A DNA stretch of 42,982 nt from an uncultured Ruminococcus sp. (GCA_900315975.1 ONBA01000023.1:1-42982); one strand, 5' to 3'; shown: positions 6,807 to 15,319, numbered from the stretch's first letter. Notes: generated by a model from the sequence alone, not told the origin. Program-made: numbers and translations.

Positions 6807-7219
6807 AACATGATATAGCAACTGGTTGCCATTAACAATAAATTTAGTTGCCATATTGCCATTAAAATTTCTCAATAATTTATCAACAGATTTCTTTCAA
6901 AAAATAAAAAGCATTTTAAGGATTCAAATTTCTAAAACAGCTATTTCAAGCCTTTTAACACATTTTAATTTACGTTTAAATCGCTTTTAAAACGCTTTTT
7001 AACGGTAATTCTCGAAAAAAAGAAAATGCGTAGGACTTGTGGAAAATTCCATAAATTCTACGCATTTTTCTTGGACAGTTCATATTTTGTTCATAATCAT
7101 TTTTAGCATTCTTTCTCACTTGAAAACCGCCTATTTTTCGCTGTTTCTCAGCTTTTTAAATGCTTTTCAAGGCTTTTTACGCCTTTTTTCATATTTTGTA
7201 TTCTGCTTGTCAATTCACA
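6807..7219. other. AT-rich terminal region of the Mu-like element
   Basis: No gene is supported here. The stretch contains three TTGCCAT motifs (6826-6864) and three related sites rich in AAAAAGC and TTGAAAAGC motifs on the minus strand (6932-6961, 6973-7005, 7151-7183). A long hairpin lies at 7020-7072. Beyond about 7218 the sequence turns into GC-richer coding sequence of a host gene. A TG...CA type end is possible, with CA at 7216-7217 or 7218-7219. The repeats are candidate transposase binding sites. Confidence 0.5.
7020..7072. other. long near-perfect hairpin
   Basis: Arms of about 25 nt are nearly complementary (AAGAAAATGCGTAG against CTACGCATTTTTCTT, then TGGAA/TTCCA near the tip). 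On the plus strand it ends in TTTTTCTT, so it may serve as a terminator after the membrane protein frame. It may also be a structural part of the element end, since it sits between two candidate transposase sites. Confidence 0.6.
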
Positions 7220-8083
7220 ACTGCGATAAAGTGGATAGAAGACTTCAGAAAAGATGAGAAGAATAACAAGGTCAACTACAAGGCTGACGGAAAGGTATAT
7301 AGCATAAATGTGAATTATCTTTTCGACGGACGCAAGAAACGCGGTTATCAGCTTGTGATGACTGACGACACGAAAAATCAGCTTTTGTTATCTCTTCTTG
7401 AAAGGTATAATACCGACCTGCGGCTTGAAGTTGAAAAAAAGACTGCCCACATAGTTGAGATGCATGACAAGCTGATACTCAGCATGGCGATGATGGTTGA
7501 AAGCCGCGATAATTCGACTGGCGGACATATCCGCCGTACAAGTGAGGTAGTAAGACTTCTTACCTGCGAAATGCAGAAGGACAGCGAATGTTCACTTTCT
7601 GATGAATTCTGCCGTAATCTTGTGAAGGCGGCACCTATGCATGACCTCGGAAAGATAGCAGTCGATGATGCGATACTGCGAAAGCCGGGACGCTTCACTC
7701 CGGACGAATTTGAAAAAATGAAGGCTCATGCCGCCGAGGGTGCACGTATAGTTCACGAGATACTGAGTGGGACAGATGACCACAAGTTCCATATTATCGC
7801 GGAAAACGTCGCACATTACCATCATGAGAGATGGGACGGCTCCGGATATCCGGAGGGACTCAAAGGTGATGAGATACCGATAGAAGCACGAATCATGGCT
7901 ATAGCTGACGTGTACGACGCACTTGTGAGCAAACGAGTGTACAAGGACAGTATGTCATTTGAACAAGCAGACTCGATAATTCTTGAAGGAATGGGAAAGC
8001 ATTTTGACAAGAGCCTTGAAAGATTCTATGTCAGTGCACGTCCTAAAATCGAGGAATACTACAGTAAAACTGAACACAGTTAA
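7160..8083 (+). pseudogene. 5'-truncated HD-GYP signalling protein
   Basis: From about residue 20 (AIKWIEDFRKDEKNN) the frame matches the C-terminal half of a sensory protein: a PAS-like segment ending GYQLVMTDDT, a coiled coil, and a complete HD-GYP domain. The HD-GYP domain has HDLGKI, the HHERWDGSGYPEGLKGDEIP signature and ARIMAIADVYDAL. Such domains hydrolyse cyclic di-GMP, and the full proteins normally carry membrane or receiver domains ahead of them. Here the first 20 codons (MLFKAFYAFFHILY) are AT-rich element sequence, so the native N-terminus is missing, most likely cut by insertion of the Mu-like element near 7218. A strong terminator follows. The HD-GYP part could still be translated, but sensing is lost. 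Confidence 0.75.
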
Positions 8084-8090
8084 GACGATG

Positions 8091-8120
8091 CCCCGAAGTT
8101 TACTTCGGGGTATTGTTATT
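8091..8120 (+). terminator. rho-independent terminator after the HD-GYP gene
   Basis: A perfect 8-bp stem, CCCCGAAG/CTTCGGGG (8091-8110), with a 4-nt loop is followed by TATTGTTATT. It ends the HD-GYP transcript and separates it from nifS. Confidence 0.85.
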
Positions 8121-8141
8121 GCATAATGATATCATATTGTT

Positions 8142-8208
8142 TCGCTAGGTTAACAATACTTGCAATGCAGTAAAGAGTGTGCTATACTATACTTAGTCGA
8201 TAGGTTAA
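8142..8208 (+). promoter_or_regulatory. nifS promoter flanked by two operator-like repeats
   Basis: The promoter is TTGCAA (8160-8165), 17 bp, TATACT (8183-8188). Two near-identical 12-mers, TCG(C/A)TAGGTTAA, lie at 8142-8153 just before the -35 box and at 8197-8208 just after the start point. Their position on both sides suggests repression. The core TAGGTTAA is also present at the sufC promoter (15248-15255 on the minus strand). Confidence 0.7.
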
Positions 8209-8231
8209 ATATAGATAAGGAGAATGTACTG

Positions 8232-9422
8232 ATGGATAAACGATTCATATATGCCGATAATGCGGCAACTACGGCTGTATCAGAGGAAGTCCTCACAGCA
8301 ATGCTTCCGTATTTCCGCGAGAGGTATGGCAACGCTTCAAGTATTTATAAGCTCGGACGTGATGCACAGAGAGCAGTTGAGGACGCACGCGAAAAAGTTG
8401 CAAATGCACTGGGTGCAGAGCCACGGGAGATTTTTTTCACAAGCTGTGGAAGCGAAGCTGATAACTGGGCGATAAAGGGTACTGCCGAACTCATGGCGAA
8501 GAAAGGAAAGAAGCATATCATAACTTCTGTATTTGAGCATCATGCGGTTCTGCATACTGCGCAATATCTTGAAAAACACGGATTTGAGGTAACTTATGTT
8601 CCTGTTGATGAAAATGGACTTATCGACCCTGCCGACATTAAGAATTCTATCCGCGAAGATACCGCCCTTGTTACTATAATGTACGCTAACAACGAGATAG
8701 GCACTATTCAGCCGATAGAAGAGATAGCGGCAATCTGCCATGAAAAGGGAGTTTTGTTCCACACTGATGCGGTTCAGGCAGTCGGACACGTTGATATTGA
8801 CGTTCATAAGCAGGGGATAGATATGCTTTCGCTTTCGGGTCATAAGATACACGCTCAGAAGGGAATAGGTGCACTTTACGTACGCAAGGGAATTGCTTTG
8901 CCTAATCTTATTCATGGCGGCGGACAGGAACGCGGTAAGCGTGCAGGTACTGAGAATGTGCCTGCGATAGTCGGACTCGGAGTTGCAATTGAAGCGGCAA
9001 CACGTGATATATCGGCGAAAAATGCTGTAATACTTCCGCGCCGAAATAAACTCATTGACGGTATACTCAAACTGCCGTACACACGTCTTAACGGTGACAG
9101 GGACAAGCGTCTGCCGGGTAATATCAATATTTCTATCGAAGGAATTGAAGGCGAATCTCTTCTTCTCATGCTTGACATGAACGGAATCTGCGCATCATCG
9201 GGTTCAGCCTGCACATCGGGTTCACTCGACCCGTCACACGTTTTGCTTTCGATAGGTCTCAAACATGAGGTCGCACACGGTTCTATGCGCCTTTCAATTG
9301 AGGAAGACGTCACCGATGAGGACGTTGACTATATACTTGAAGTTGTACCCAAAGTAGTAACAAGACTTCGTGAGATGTCACCCGTGTGGGAAAAGATGAT
9401 GAAGGGCGAAAAGTACGAATAA
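8232..9422 (+). CDS. nifS: cysteine desulfurase, NifS/IscS type
   Basis: This 396-aa PLP enzyme removes sulfur from L-cysteine and passes it as persulfide to a scaffold. The start at ATG 8232 follows AAGGAG and gives the usual opening [16 protein letters not shown]. The PLP lysine is K205 in [11 protein letters not shown], and the sulfur-carrying loop SSGSACTSG contains C327. The desulfurase partner motif [15 protein letters not shown] is intact. The nifU-type scaffold gene follows 14 bp later in the same operon. With no hscA, hscB or fdx next to them, the pair fits the minimal ISC-like (MIS) arrangement of anaerobes. Two TAGGTTAA repeats at the promoter suggest control by Fe-S or iron status. 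Confidence 0.95.
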   Translation: MDKRFIYADNAATTAVSEEVLTAMLPYFRERYGNASSIYKLGRDAQRAVEDAREKVANALGAEPREIFFTSCGSEADNWAIKGTAELMAKKGKKHIITSVFEHHAVLHTAQYLEKHGFEVTYVPVDENGLIDPADIKNSIREDTALVTIMYANNEIGTIQPIEEIAAICHEKGVLFHTDAVQAVGHVDIDVHKQGIDMLSLSGHKIHAQKGIGALYVRKGIALPNLIHGGGQERGKRAGTENVPAIVGLGVAIEAATRDISAKNAVILPRRNKLIDGILKLPYTRLNGDRDKRLPGNINISIEGIEGESLLLMLDMNGICASSGSACTSGSLDPSHVLLSIGLKHEVAHGSMRLSIEEDVTDEDVDYILEVVPKVVTRLREMSPVWEKMMKGEKYE

Positions 9423-9436
9423 AGGAGATAAGGAAT

Positions 9437-9853
9437 ATGTTATACAGTGAAAAAGTTCTCGACCATTTTTCAAATCCGCGCAATGTCGGAGAAATCGAAG
9501 ATGCTGATGGAGTAGGCGAGATAGGTAACGCTAAGTGCGGCGATATCATGAAGATGTACCTGAAAATTGACGACAACACGATAACCGATGTCAAGTTCAA
9601 GACTTTCGGATGCGGTGCGGCAGTTGCGACATCGTCGATGGCGACTGAGCTGATAAAAGGAAAGTCTATCGACGATGCGCTGAAGCTTACAAATCAGGCA
9701 GTCGTTGAGGCTCTTGACGGACTTCCGGCTGTAAAGATACACTGTTCTGTACTCGCGGAGCAGGCAGTTCGTTCGGCACTTTCTGACTACTACACACGTC
9801 AGGGAATAGACCCTGTACCGATAGTCGGAGAAATAAAAGAACCTGAAGAATAA
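9437..9853 (+). CDS. nifU: Fe-S scaffold protein, NifU/IscU N-terminal type
   Basis: The 138-aa protein is the scaffold on which the Fe-S cluster is assembled from NifS-derived sulfur. The start is ATG 9437, after AAGGAGATAAGG. The three ligand cysteines are present: C34 in AKCGD (with D36), C59 in GCGAA and C103 in IHCSVLAE. It contains only the IscU-like domain; the ferredoxin-like and C-terminal Nfu domains of classical NifU are absent. The 14-bp gap to nifS shows a two-gene operon. A strong bidirectional terminator follows. Confidence 0.95.
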   Translation: MLYSEKVLDHFSNPRNVGEIEDADGVGEIGNAKCGDIMKMYLKIDDNTITDVKFKTFGCGAAVATSSMATELIKGKSIDDALKLTNQAVVEALDGLPAVKIHCSVLAEQAVRSALSDYYTRQGIDPVPIVGEIKEPEE

Positions 9854-9857
9854 TGCG

Positions 9858-9892
9858 AAAAACCGCCATTGGATTACAATGGCGGTTTTTCG
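9858..9892. terminator. bidirectional terminator between nifU and the GH127 gene
   Basis: A 14-bp stem, AAAAACCGCCATTG paired with CAATGGCGGTTTTT, surrounds a 5-nt loop. T-runs on both strands let it end nifU transcription from the left and the convergent GH127 gene from the right. Confidence 0.9.
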
Positions 9893-9907
9893 TTTATCAG
9901 GGATTTA

Positions 9908-12900
9908 TTATGAGAGGAATTTGTCGATAAGACCTGCGTCGTATTTCTGAATTTCGAGCGCATCGTTAGCGGTAATACCCGGAACACCGTCAACATCTGC
10001 GTTGACCTTGCCCTTTTCTTCGAGCTTGTACTTGTCGCGGTTACCGATGGACTGGAGAATTGCTACAGCGTCAGCGACTGTAACATTTCCGTCGAGGTTA
10101 GCGTCACCCTTTAGAATTGAGTCTGCTTCAGTAGTTGTTGTGGTAGTTGTTGTAGTTGTAGTAGTTGTAGTAGTGGTGGTTGTTGTAGTAACAACTATAG
10201 GTTCATACTTCGGAAGAGGCTCTCTTTCAAGAGTACGGATTATGATATAGTTAACGTTTATAGCCTTGTCAGCAGATGTTATTTTGAGCTGAACATTACC
10301 ATTTCCAGTGTTTGAAACTTCAAACTCGCCCTTTACAGCAGTTCCGTTTGTCGGACAATTCTGCATTATAGCCTTCTGTGAAGCTGAATCGGAGCCAACG
10401 CTTACTGAAGGACTTGTCGAGCATTTCCACGGGTCACTGAATGCCATTTCAACTTCGTACTTACCCTTTGGAAGAGTGAAGCCGTAAACGAGGTGGCGGT
10501 CGATGTTGTTCTCATACTGGTTTTTAGTGTAGCGGAAAGATGACTTTTTGTCACGTCCGTCAGCAGTATTGAACTCATCGCACCATGTATTTGCAGTGTA
10601 GATACCTGAACTCTTTGACTTGCCGTTGTACTGGTCAGTCGGGTCGTCGATGAGACCCCATTCAGCGCCTGTAACTTCGTCAGGACCGTAAAGCTGTTCA
10701 GTTAAGCAGTTGTAGTATCCGAGCTTGTCTTTGCCTGAGAGAGTAGCTGTATTGTGGTCGCCGCAGTCAACGAAGTAAGCGATACTGCTGTCGTATTCGT
10801 AAGTGGGCTTTACAGCTGTCATGTAAATGAAGTCGCAAACCTTTGCGGACTCCTCTTCATCGTTTGAAGAGAAAGTTACGTCGAGAACATCGTACTCAAC
10901 ATCGTCAGCAGTGATGTGCTGAACGCAGTCATTCATAACTTCCTGAGGAACGATGAGCTTCATGTCGTAAACGTCCTTGTTGCCGGAGTAGTCGAGAGTA
11001 CCTGCATAGAGGATAGAATCGCCGACTGCAACTCTTATGGACTTGCCGTTATCAGCCTTGCGGAACTGAACAGTGAGTACTGTGTAGGGGGCATCGGGGT
11101 CAACAGCCATGCGGTACTTGAAGTAGCCGCCGCTCTTAGCGTAGCGGTAAGTACTGTCGTCTGTAACACCCTGAGTATTGAATTCGTCCATCATGTGGAG
11201 GTTGTCGTTTTCGTACTGACCGTAGCCGGGCTGTACAGTATCAGTTACAGAAGATGTTGAACGAGGAGGAATTTCTACAGCTGTATTGTTGCTCTGGAAG
11301 TTCCAGTAGATACCGTAGCGCTGCTGATACTGGAGATAATGGGGAGTAAATGTAAGGTTGTGGTCGGTATCTTTGAGGGTGAATCTCATGGAATCAGACG
11401 ACTTTACAAGGTGGTCGTTTATATGCATCATAAATGTGCTTACAGATTCCTTATCACCGGATATCTTGATATTTTCAGAGGGAGTTATCTTGTCTTTAGG
11501 AGTAGTTACCCACATTCCTGTCGAACCTGTTACCATGTTCTGTTTTCCGAGTTCGGCACTGAGTACAACAGGACCGTACTTGAAGCCGTAAACTGTGTTC
11601 TTGTCGGGGAGGTTATAAGCCTTGACAGCTTCGGGGATAGTCAGCTCGATTTTGTCTCCTGACTGGAAATCGCCTGTAACCTGAGCATATCCGTCGACAG
11701 TTTTGTAGTTGTACTTTGAATTATTGACCTTGATGGTCATATTATCAGCTTTCCAGTCCGGAATACGGAAACGGAATTCAACAGCGCCGCTGCCGTCGAT
11801 AGTAAATGTGGTTGTATCACCGTTAGGGATAGAGCTATCCTGAGTGATTTTCATATTCTTATCCTTCCAGTTGAGGATAGAACTCTGATACATATTGACG
11901 TAAACGGTATTGTCGCTGTGCATATAGATAGTGTCGCCGAGCTTTGTGAAACTTTCCATGCCGCTTCCGGTACAGCACCAGAATTTATCATACGGTGTAC
12001 TGTAAACCTTGAAATAGCCTGTAGCCATAGGCTGGAAGTAGGTAGTCATACCTGTTTCGGGGTTCTGCGAGGAGAGGATAGAGTTGTAATATGTCTGCTC
12101 ATAGAAGTCCATGTACTTGCTGTCGCCGGTAATTTTGAATAGTTCGCGGCTGAGTTTGAGCATATTGTAGGAGTTACAGGTCTCGCAGTTGCAATTTGTA
12201 CGCTCCTTATCGAGGACATCGTCCATACCGAAGTGTTCCCACTCACTGTTACCGCCGGTGATGTAGGTGTGATGAGTAGTGACCATGTCCCAGAAAGCCT
12301 CAGCATACTGGAGATAGCGGGTAGCATCGACCTTTTCACCGTTTACGGTTTTACCATTGAGAACTGTGTAACGTTTCAGTGCACCGATAAACTTAGGGAT
12401 AGTAGTATTAGCGTGTTTACCGTTGAGGACGTTTGCGCCGCCTTTGAGTACAGCCTCATGGAGGTTAGTCTCATCGAAATAGTGAGCGGCAACTGCGTGA
12501 TTGTCCTTGCCTGTGATACGGTAGAGTTCGTACATACAGTCGTTCATGCCGCCGTATTCGATTGAGAGGACCGTGTTATGCTTACGCTGGTCCCAAGTCT
12601 TACAGCGGTTATATACCCAGTCACCGAGGTCGGAACCGAGGTATTTTGCGTTATCGTAACCTGTAGCATTATATACGTCAACGATACCGGCGATGAGCTT
12701 ATGCATTGTGTACCACGGTACCCAAGCCTCGCTGATGATATTGGACTTTCCGGCTTCAACGTTATCGAACTGAACTTCTACACTTGTTCCATTCGGGTGA
12801 GAGGCAGCCCATATAAGACCGGGTTTACCCTTTGAGTTTTTCTGACAATCGCGGAGACCGTCGATAAGGGTCTTCATCTTAGTTTCGAGGGACTTTTTCT

Positions 12901-13264
12901 GAGCATCTGTGATGTTCGGATTCTGATAAGCCTGAGCAAGAGCGGTGAGGTAGTGACCGACCGAGTGACCGGCGATATTGGTATTCTCCCAGCCGCCGTA
13001 GCGTGTAGCGCCGTAGGTGTTGAGACCGGCATTCTGTCTGAATCCGGCGAGAAGCTTGTTAGTGTCGAAAGAGAGCAGGTACTCAATTTCCTTGTTGAAA
13101 GCGTTGACACTGTACGGGTCTGTCATAGAAACGTCAGCGATTGAGAAGTCGCGGATACTGTCATCAGCAGCATTTGCAGGCAGAGTAGTAAAAGGAATAG
13201 AAAGTGTGAGCATCATAGCGGACATTCCGCCGGCAGTGAAGCGTTTTACCGAATTAAACTTCAT
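9908..13264 (-). CDS. dockerin-bearing GH127 family enzyme (beta-L-arabinofuranosidase type)
   Basis: This secreted 1118-aa protein has a signal peptide ending near PANAADD. The GH127 (DUF1680) catalytic region spans about residues 40-640 and is followed by a beta-sandwich region. A malectin- or CBM-like module follows (about 820-1015), then a linker of 21 or more consecutive threonines and a ruminococcal dockerin (GDANLDGNVTVADAVAILQ, then ANDALEIQKYDAG). The zinc-thiolate set of characterised family members is intact: E361 and C363 in CETC, and C430 and C431 in FWCCTGSG. GH127 enzymes release beta-L-arabinofuranose from plant glycoproteins and pectins, so it probably works on cell-wall side chains while docked on a scaffoldin. 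It has its own promoter and lies between the two Fe-S operons. Confidence 0.92.
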   Translation of the reverse strand: MKFNSVKRFTAGGMSAMMLTLSIPFTTLPANAADDSIRDFSIADVSMTDPYSVNAFNKEIEYLLSFDTNKLLAGFRQNAGLNTYGATRYGGWENTNIAGHSVGHYLTALAQAYQNPNITDAQKKSLETKMKTLIDGLRDCQKNSKGKPGLIWAASHPNGTSVEVQFDNVEAGKSNIISEAWVPWYTMHKLIAGIVDVYNATGYDNAKYLGSDLGDWVYNRCKTWDQRKHNTVLSIEYGGMNDCMYELYRITGKDNHAVAAHYFDETNLHEAVLKGGANVLNGKHANTTIPKFIGALKRYTVLNGKTVNGEKVDATRYLQYAEAFWDMVTTHHTYITGGNSEWEHFGMDDVLDKERTNCNCETCNSYNMLKLSRELFKITGDSKYMDFYEQTYYNSILSSQNPETGMTTYFQPMATGYFKVYSTPYDKFWCCTGSGMESFTKLGDTIYMHSDNTVYVNMYQSSILNWKDKNMKITQDSSIPNGDTTTFTIDGSGAVEFRFRIPDWKADNMTIKVNNSKYNYKTVDGYAQVTGDFQSGDKIELTIPEAVKAYNLPDKNTVYGFKYGPVVLSAELGKQNMVTGSTGMWVTTPKDKITPSENIKISGDKESVSTFMMHINDHLVKSSDSMRFTLKDTDHNLTFTPHYLQYQQRYGIYWNFQSNNTAVEIPPRSTSSVTDTVQPGYGQYENDNLHMMDEFNTQGVTDDSTYRYAKSGGYFKYRMAVDPDAPYTVLTVQFRKADNGKSIRVAVGDSILYAGTLDYSGNKDVYDMKLIVPQEVMNDCVQHITADDVEYDVLDVTFSSNDEEESAKVCDFIYMTAVKPTYEYDSSIAYFVDCGDHNTATLSGKDKLGYYNCLTEQLYGPDEVTGAEWGLIDDPTDQYNGKSKSSGIYTANTWCDEFNTADGRDKKSSFRYTKNQYENNIDRHLVYGFTLPKGKYEVEMAFSDPWKCSTSPSVSVGSDSASQKAIMQNCPTNGTAVKGEFEVSNTGNGNVQLKITSADKAINVNYIIIRTLEREPLPKYEPIVVTTTTTTTTTTTTTTTTTTTTEADSILKGDANLDGNVTVADAVAILQSIGNRDKYKLEEKGKVNADVDGVPGITANDALEIQKYDAGLIDKFLS
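10126..10195 (-). repeat. polythreonine-coding microsatellite-like tract
   Basis: ACT, ACA and ACC codons repeat without interruption and encode the threonine linker before the dockerin of the GH127 enzyme. Mixed codon use argues against a recent simple slippage product, but the tract length could still vary between strains. Thr-rich linkers are often glycosylated in cellulosomal proteins. Confidence 0.85.
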
Positions 13265-13306
13265 CTGATTATCCTCCTTTGTGGCCGAGCCATAAATTGT
13301 AATTAT

Positions 13307-13335
13307 ATTATATACTTTACAAAAAATTTACACAA
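13307..13335 (-). promoter_or_regulatory. promoter of the GH127 gene
   Basis: On the minus strand TTGTGT (13330-13335), 17 bp, TATAAT (13307-13312) precedes the GH127 start by about 43 bp. An AAAGGAGGAT ribosome binding site follows. Confidence 0.6.
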
Positions 13336-13415
13336 CCTAAATTATGAATAAAAGGTTCATAAAGTAAATCTTGTGTATACAAAATAATCACTTGAACTTT
13401 GTGCAAATATAACAA

Positions 13416-13446
13416 AAAGCTGTATTCCGTTAAGGAATACAGCTTT
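13416..13446 (-). terminator. terminator of the sufC-sufBD operon
   Basis: A 13-bp perfect stem, AAAGCTGTATTCC/GGAATACAGCTTT, with a 5-nt loop is followed on the minus strand by TT and further T-rich sequence, 12 bp after the sufBD stop. Confidence 0.88.
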
Positions 13447-13457
13447 ATCGCTTGGGA

Positions 13458-14381
13458 TCATTTCAAGAATCCGTTGATTATCTGTTCTTCAGCTTCCGCC
13501 TCAGTGAGACCGAGTGTCATGAGTTTTATGAGCTGGTCGCCGGCAATTTTACCTATTGCCGCCTCATGAACGAGTGCGGCATCAATGCTGTTTGCTTCAA
13601 GAGAGGGAACTGCAAGAATACGACCGTTATCCATAATAATAGAGTCGCATTCTGTATGACCCGAGCAGGCAGCGTTTCCGATAATGCAGGCATCGAATTT
13701 CTGATACGACGTACCTCTTGCAACAGAACGTGAGACTACGTCTGCACTTGAACCTTCTTCGTTAAGGCTTACCTTGTAAACACTGAGTGCGTGCTGTTCA
13801 CCATGAGTCATGAGTCGTTCACGAACGACGAGTTTTGCGTCCTTTTTGAGTTCAGCAATGGTTGTCCTCTCGGTGGAATCGACACCCTTTATCTGAGCCA
13901 TTTCCATTTCCATGGTACTGCCCTCGTCCATGTATACCTCTGTAACGGGGTCGAGAATACGCTTACCGCTTCCGTCGCCTGAACCATAGTGCTTTTCAAC
14001 GTAGCGTATTTTCGCGTTTTTGCCGACGTAGAAACGGTGGATACCGTTGTGCTGCGAGTCCTGATTACCGCAGTTGTCGATACCGCAGCCTGCAACGATA
14101 AGAACGTCACAGTTGTCACCGATGAAGAAGTCGTTATAAACTGTTTCCTTTATACCGCTTTCGCTCACGATAACAGGAATGTGTACACTTTCATTCTTGG
14201 TACCTTCCTTGATTCGTATATCAATACCGTTGCCCTCGGGCTTAGTCTGAATGTCGATATTAGCAGTGGTATTTCTGCCGATAGACTTTCCGTTTGCGCG
14301 GAGGTTATAAGCTCCCTCTGGGATATCGTGAAGGTCAGCGACCTCCTGGAGAAGCTGTTTCTGTACTGCGTCCATATTCAT
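13458..14381 (-). CDS. minimal SufB/SufD-type Fe-S scaffold protein
   Basis: This 307-aa protein has the SufBD beta-helix core (IDIQTKPEGNGIDIRIKEGT through SRSVARGTSYQKFDACIIGNAACSGHTECDSI) and a conserved helical end (EAAIGKIAGDQLIKLMTLGL, then AEAEEQIINGFL). It is much shorter than Escherichia coli SufB (about 495 aa) and is the only SufBD homologue beside sufC. This matches the minimal SMS (SmsC-SmsB) Fe-S system known from anaerobes and archaea. Residues C242 and H244 region (AACSGHTEC) and the late E/H (HEAAIG) are present as expected. The start is ATG 14381 with AAGGAGG; a second ATG lies two codons later. It forms an operon with sufC, 15 bp apart. Confidence 0.9.
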   Translation of the reverse strand: MNMDAVQKQLLQEVADLHDIPEGAYNLRANGKSIGRNTTANIDIQTKPEGNGIDIRIKEGTKNESVHIPVIVSESGIKETVYNDFFIGDNCDVLIVAGCGIDNCGNQDSQHNGIHRFYVGKNAKIRYVEKHYGSGDGSGKRILDPVTEVYMDEGSTMEMEMAQIKGVDSTERTTIAELKKDAKLVVRERLMTHGEQHALSVYKVSLNEEGSSADVVSRSVARGTSYQKFDACIIGNAACSGHTECDSIIMDNGRILAVPSLEANSIDAALVHEAAIGKIAGDQLIKLMTLGLTEAEAEEQIINGFLK

Positions 14382-14396
14382 AATAATCCAGCCTCC

Positions 14397-15125
14397 TTAT
14401 TCCATTTTAGCGCATACAGCGGAAGCGTACTTAGTACCGATGATATCGGGGAGTATTTCGTCCTTACTGCCATGCTTTATGATATTACCGTCAGCGAGAA
14501 CGATTATCTCGTCAGCAATATTGAGGATACGTTCCTGATGCGAGATGACGAGGATAGTTCTGTTCTTGCTTGTGTTGCGCATTTTCTCGAAAATACGGAT
14601 AAGGTTATTGAAGCTCCAGAGGTCGATACCAGCCTCAGGCTCATCGAATACAGCGAGTTTAACGTCACGTGCGAGGATAGTAGCGATCTCGATACGCTTT
14701 AACTCGCCGCCTGAGAGTGACGCATTAACTTCACGGTCGATGTACTCCTTTGCACAAAGTCCAACTTCCGAGAGGTACTCGCAGGCTGCTGAAACGGAAA
14801 GTGTAGTACCGGAAGCGATACGAAGCAGGTCAAGTACCGTCAGACCTTTGAAGCGTACAGGCTGCTGGAAAGCGAAACCTATACCCATGCGAGCGCGATC
14901 GGTGATAGATTTTTCAGTTATGTCAGTGCCGTCGAAGATGATATTACCGCCTGAGAGAGGCTGTATACCGGCAATGAGCTTGGCAAGCGTTGACTTTCCG
15001 CCGCCGTTTGGACCGGTGATAACAACGAATTTGTTATCGGGGATAGTGAGTGAGACATTGCGGATGATCTCAGTTTTACCGCCTTCGTCTTCAGCGGTGA
15101 AAGAAATGTTCCTGAGTTCAAGCAT
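14397..15125 (-). CDS. sufC: SufC-type ABC ATPase of Fe-S assembly
   Basis: The 242-aa protein is a soluble ABC ATPase that drives shape changes of the SufBD scaffold. The start is placed at ATG 15123-15125 (MLELRNISFTAEDEGG) behind AAAGGAG; the longer frame to 15311 runs through the promoter. Walker A is GPNGGGKST, the signature is LSGGELKR, Walker B is LAVFDEPEAGIDL and the switch histidine is in VISHQERIL. The length is normal for SufC. With the single short SufBD gene downstream it forms the minimal SMS pair; no sufS or sufU is adjacent, so sulfur may come from the NifS encoded 5 kb away. Confidence 0.95.
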   Translation of the reverse strand: MLELRNISFTAEDEGGKTEIIRNVSLTIPDNKFVVITGPNGGGKSTLAKLIAGIQPLSGGNIIFDGTDITEKSITDRARMGIGFAFQQPVRFKGLTVLDLLRIASGTTLSVSAACEYLSEVGLCAKEYIDREVNASLSGGELKRIEIATILARDVKLAVFDEPEAGIDLWSFNNLIRIFEKMRNTSKNRTILVISHQERILNIADEIIVLADGNIIKHGSKDEILPDIIGTKYASAVCAKME

Positions 15126-15180
15126 AATGGCAGCTCCTTTCATTGTTTGACAATATTGTAACATATCTGTCAGAAAAAAT

Positions 15181-15198
15181 ATGTTGCAAAAGCAACAT
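15181..15198 (-). other. hairpin in the sufC leader
   Basis: ATGTTGC/GCAACAT forms a 7-bp stem with a 4-nt loop. On the minus strand it is followed by ATTTTTT, so it resembles a weak terminator inside the roughly 125-nt untranslated leader of sufC. It could attenuate or stabilise the mRNA. Confidence 0.5.
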
Positions 15199-15247
15199 TT
15201 TTCGTTAAAAATCTGCACATGATATGCAAAAAATGAGTTCTTACCGT

Positions 15248-15287
15248 TTAACCTATATATTATACCACAAAAAGGAAAAATATACAA
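15248..15287 (-). promoter_or_regulatory. sufC promoter with TAGGTTAA motif
   Basis: On the minus strand TTGTAT (15282-15287), 17 bp, TATAAT (15259-15264) is followed 3 bp later by TAGGTTAA (15248-15255). The same 8-mer occurs twice around the nifS promoter in the same orientation to transcription. It covers the predicted transcription start and could bind a repressor of the Rrf2/IscR kind. Confidence 0.7.
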
Positions 15288-15319
15288 GATATTGTTTGCA
15301 TCGTATAACATAATTATAG

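Noticed and set aside
7160..7225. N-terminus MLFKAFYAFFHILYSACQ as a real membrane anchor of the HD-GYP protein
   Set aside because: The codons are AT-rich element-end sequence with repeats, no ribosome binding site is present, and homologues have a different sequence ahead of the conserved part.
10126..10195. CRISPR array or satellite DNA
   Set aside because: The repeat unit is a 3-base codon pattern within an enzyme linker, with no spacers and no cas genes in the window.
10002..10250. Plus-strand ORF coding a run of valines
   Set aside because: It is the mirror image of the threonine-linker codons of the GH127 gene, has no ribosome binding site and follows the codon pattern of the minus-strand gene.
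14397..15311. Longer SufC with 62 extra N-terminal residues
   Set aside because: The extension runs through a consensus promoter and a leader hairpin; the internal ATG at 15125 has a good ribosome binding site and gives the normal SufC length.
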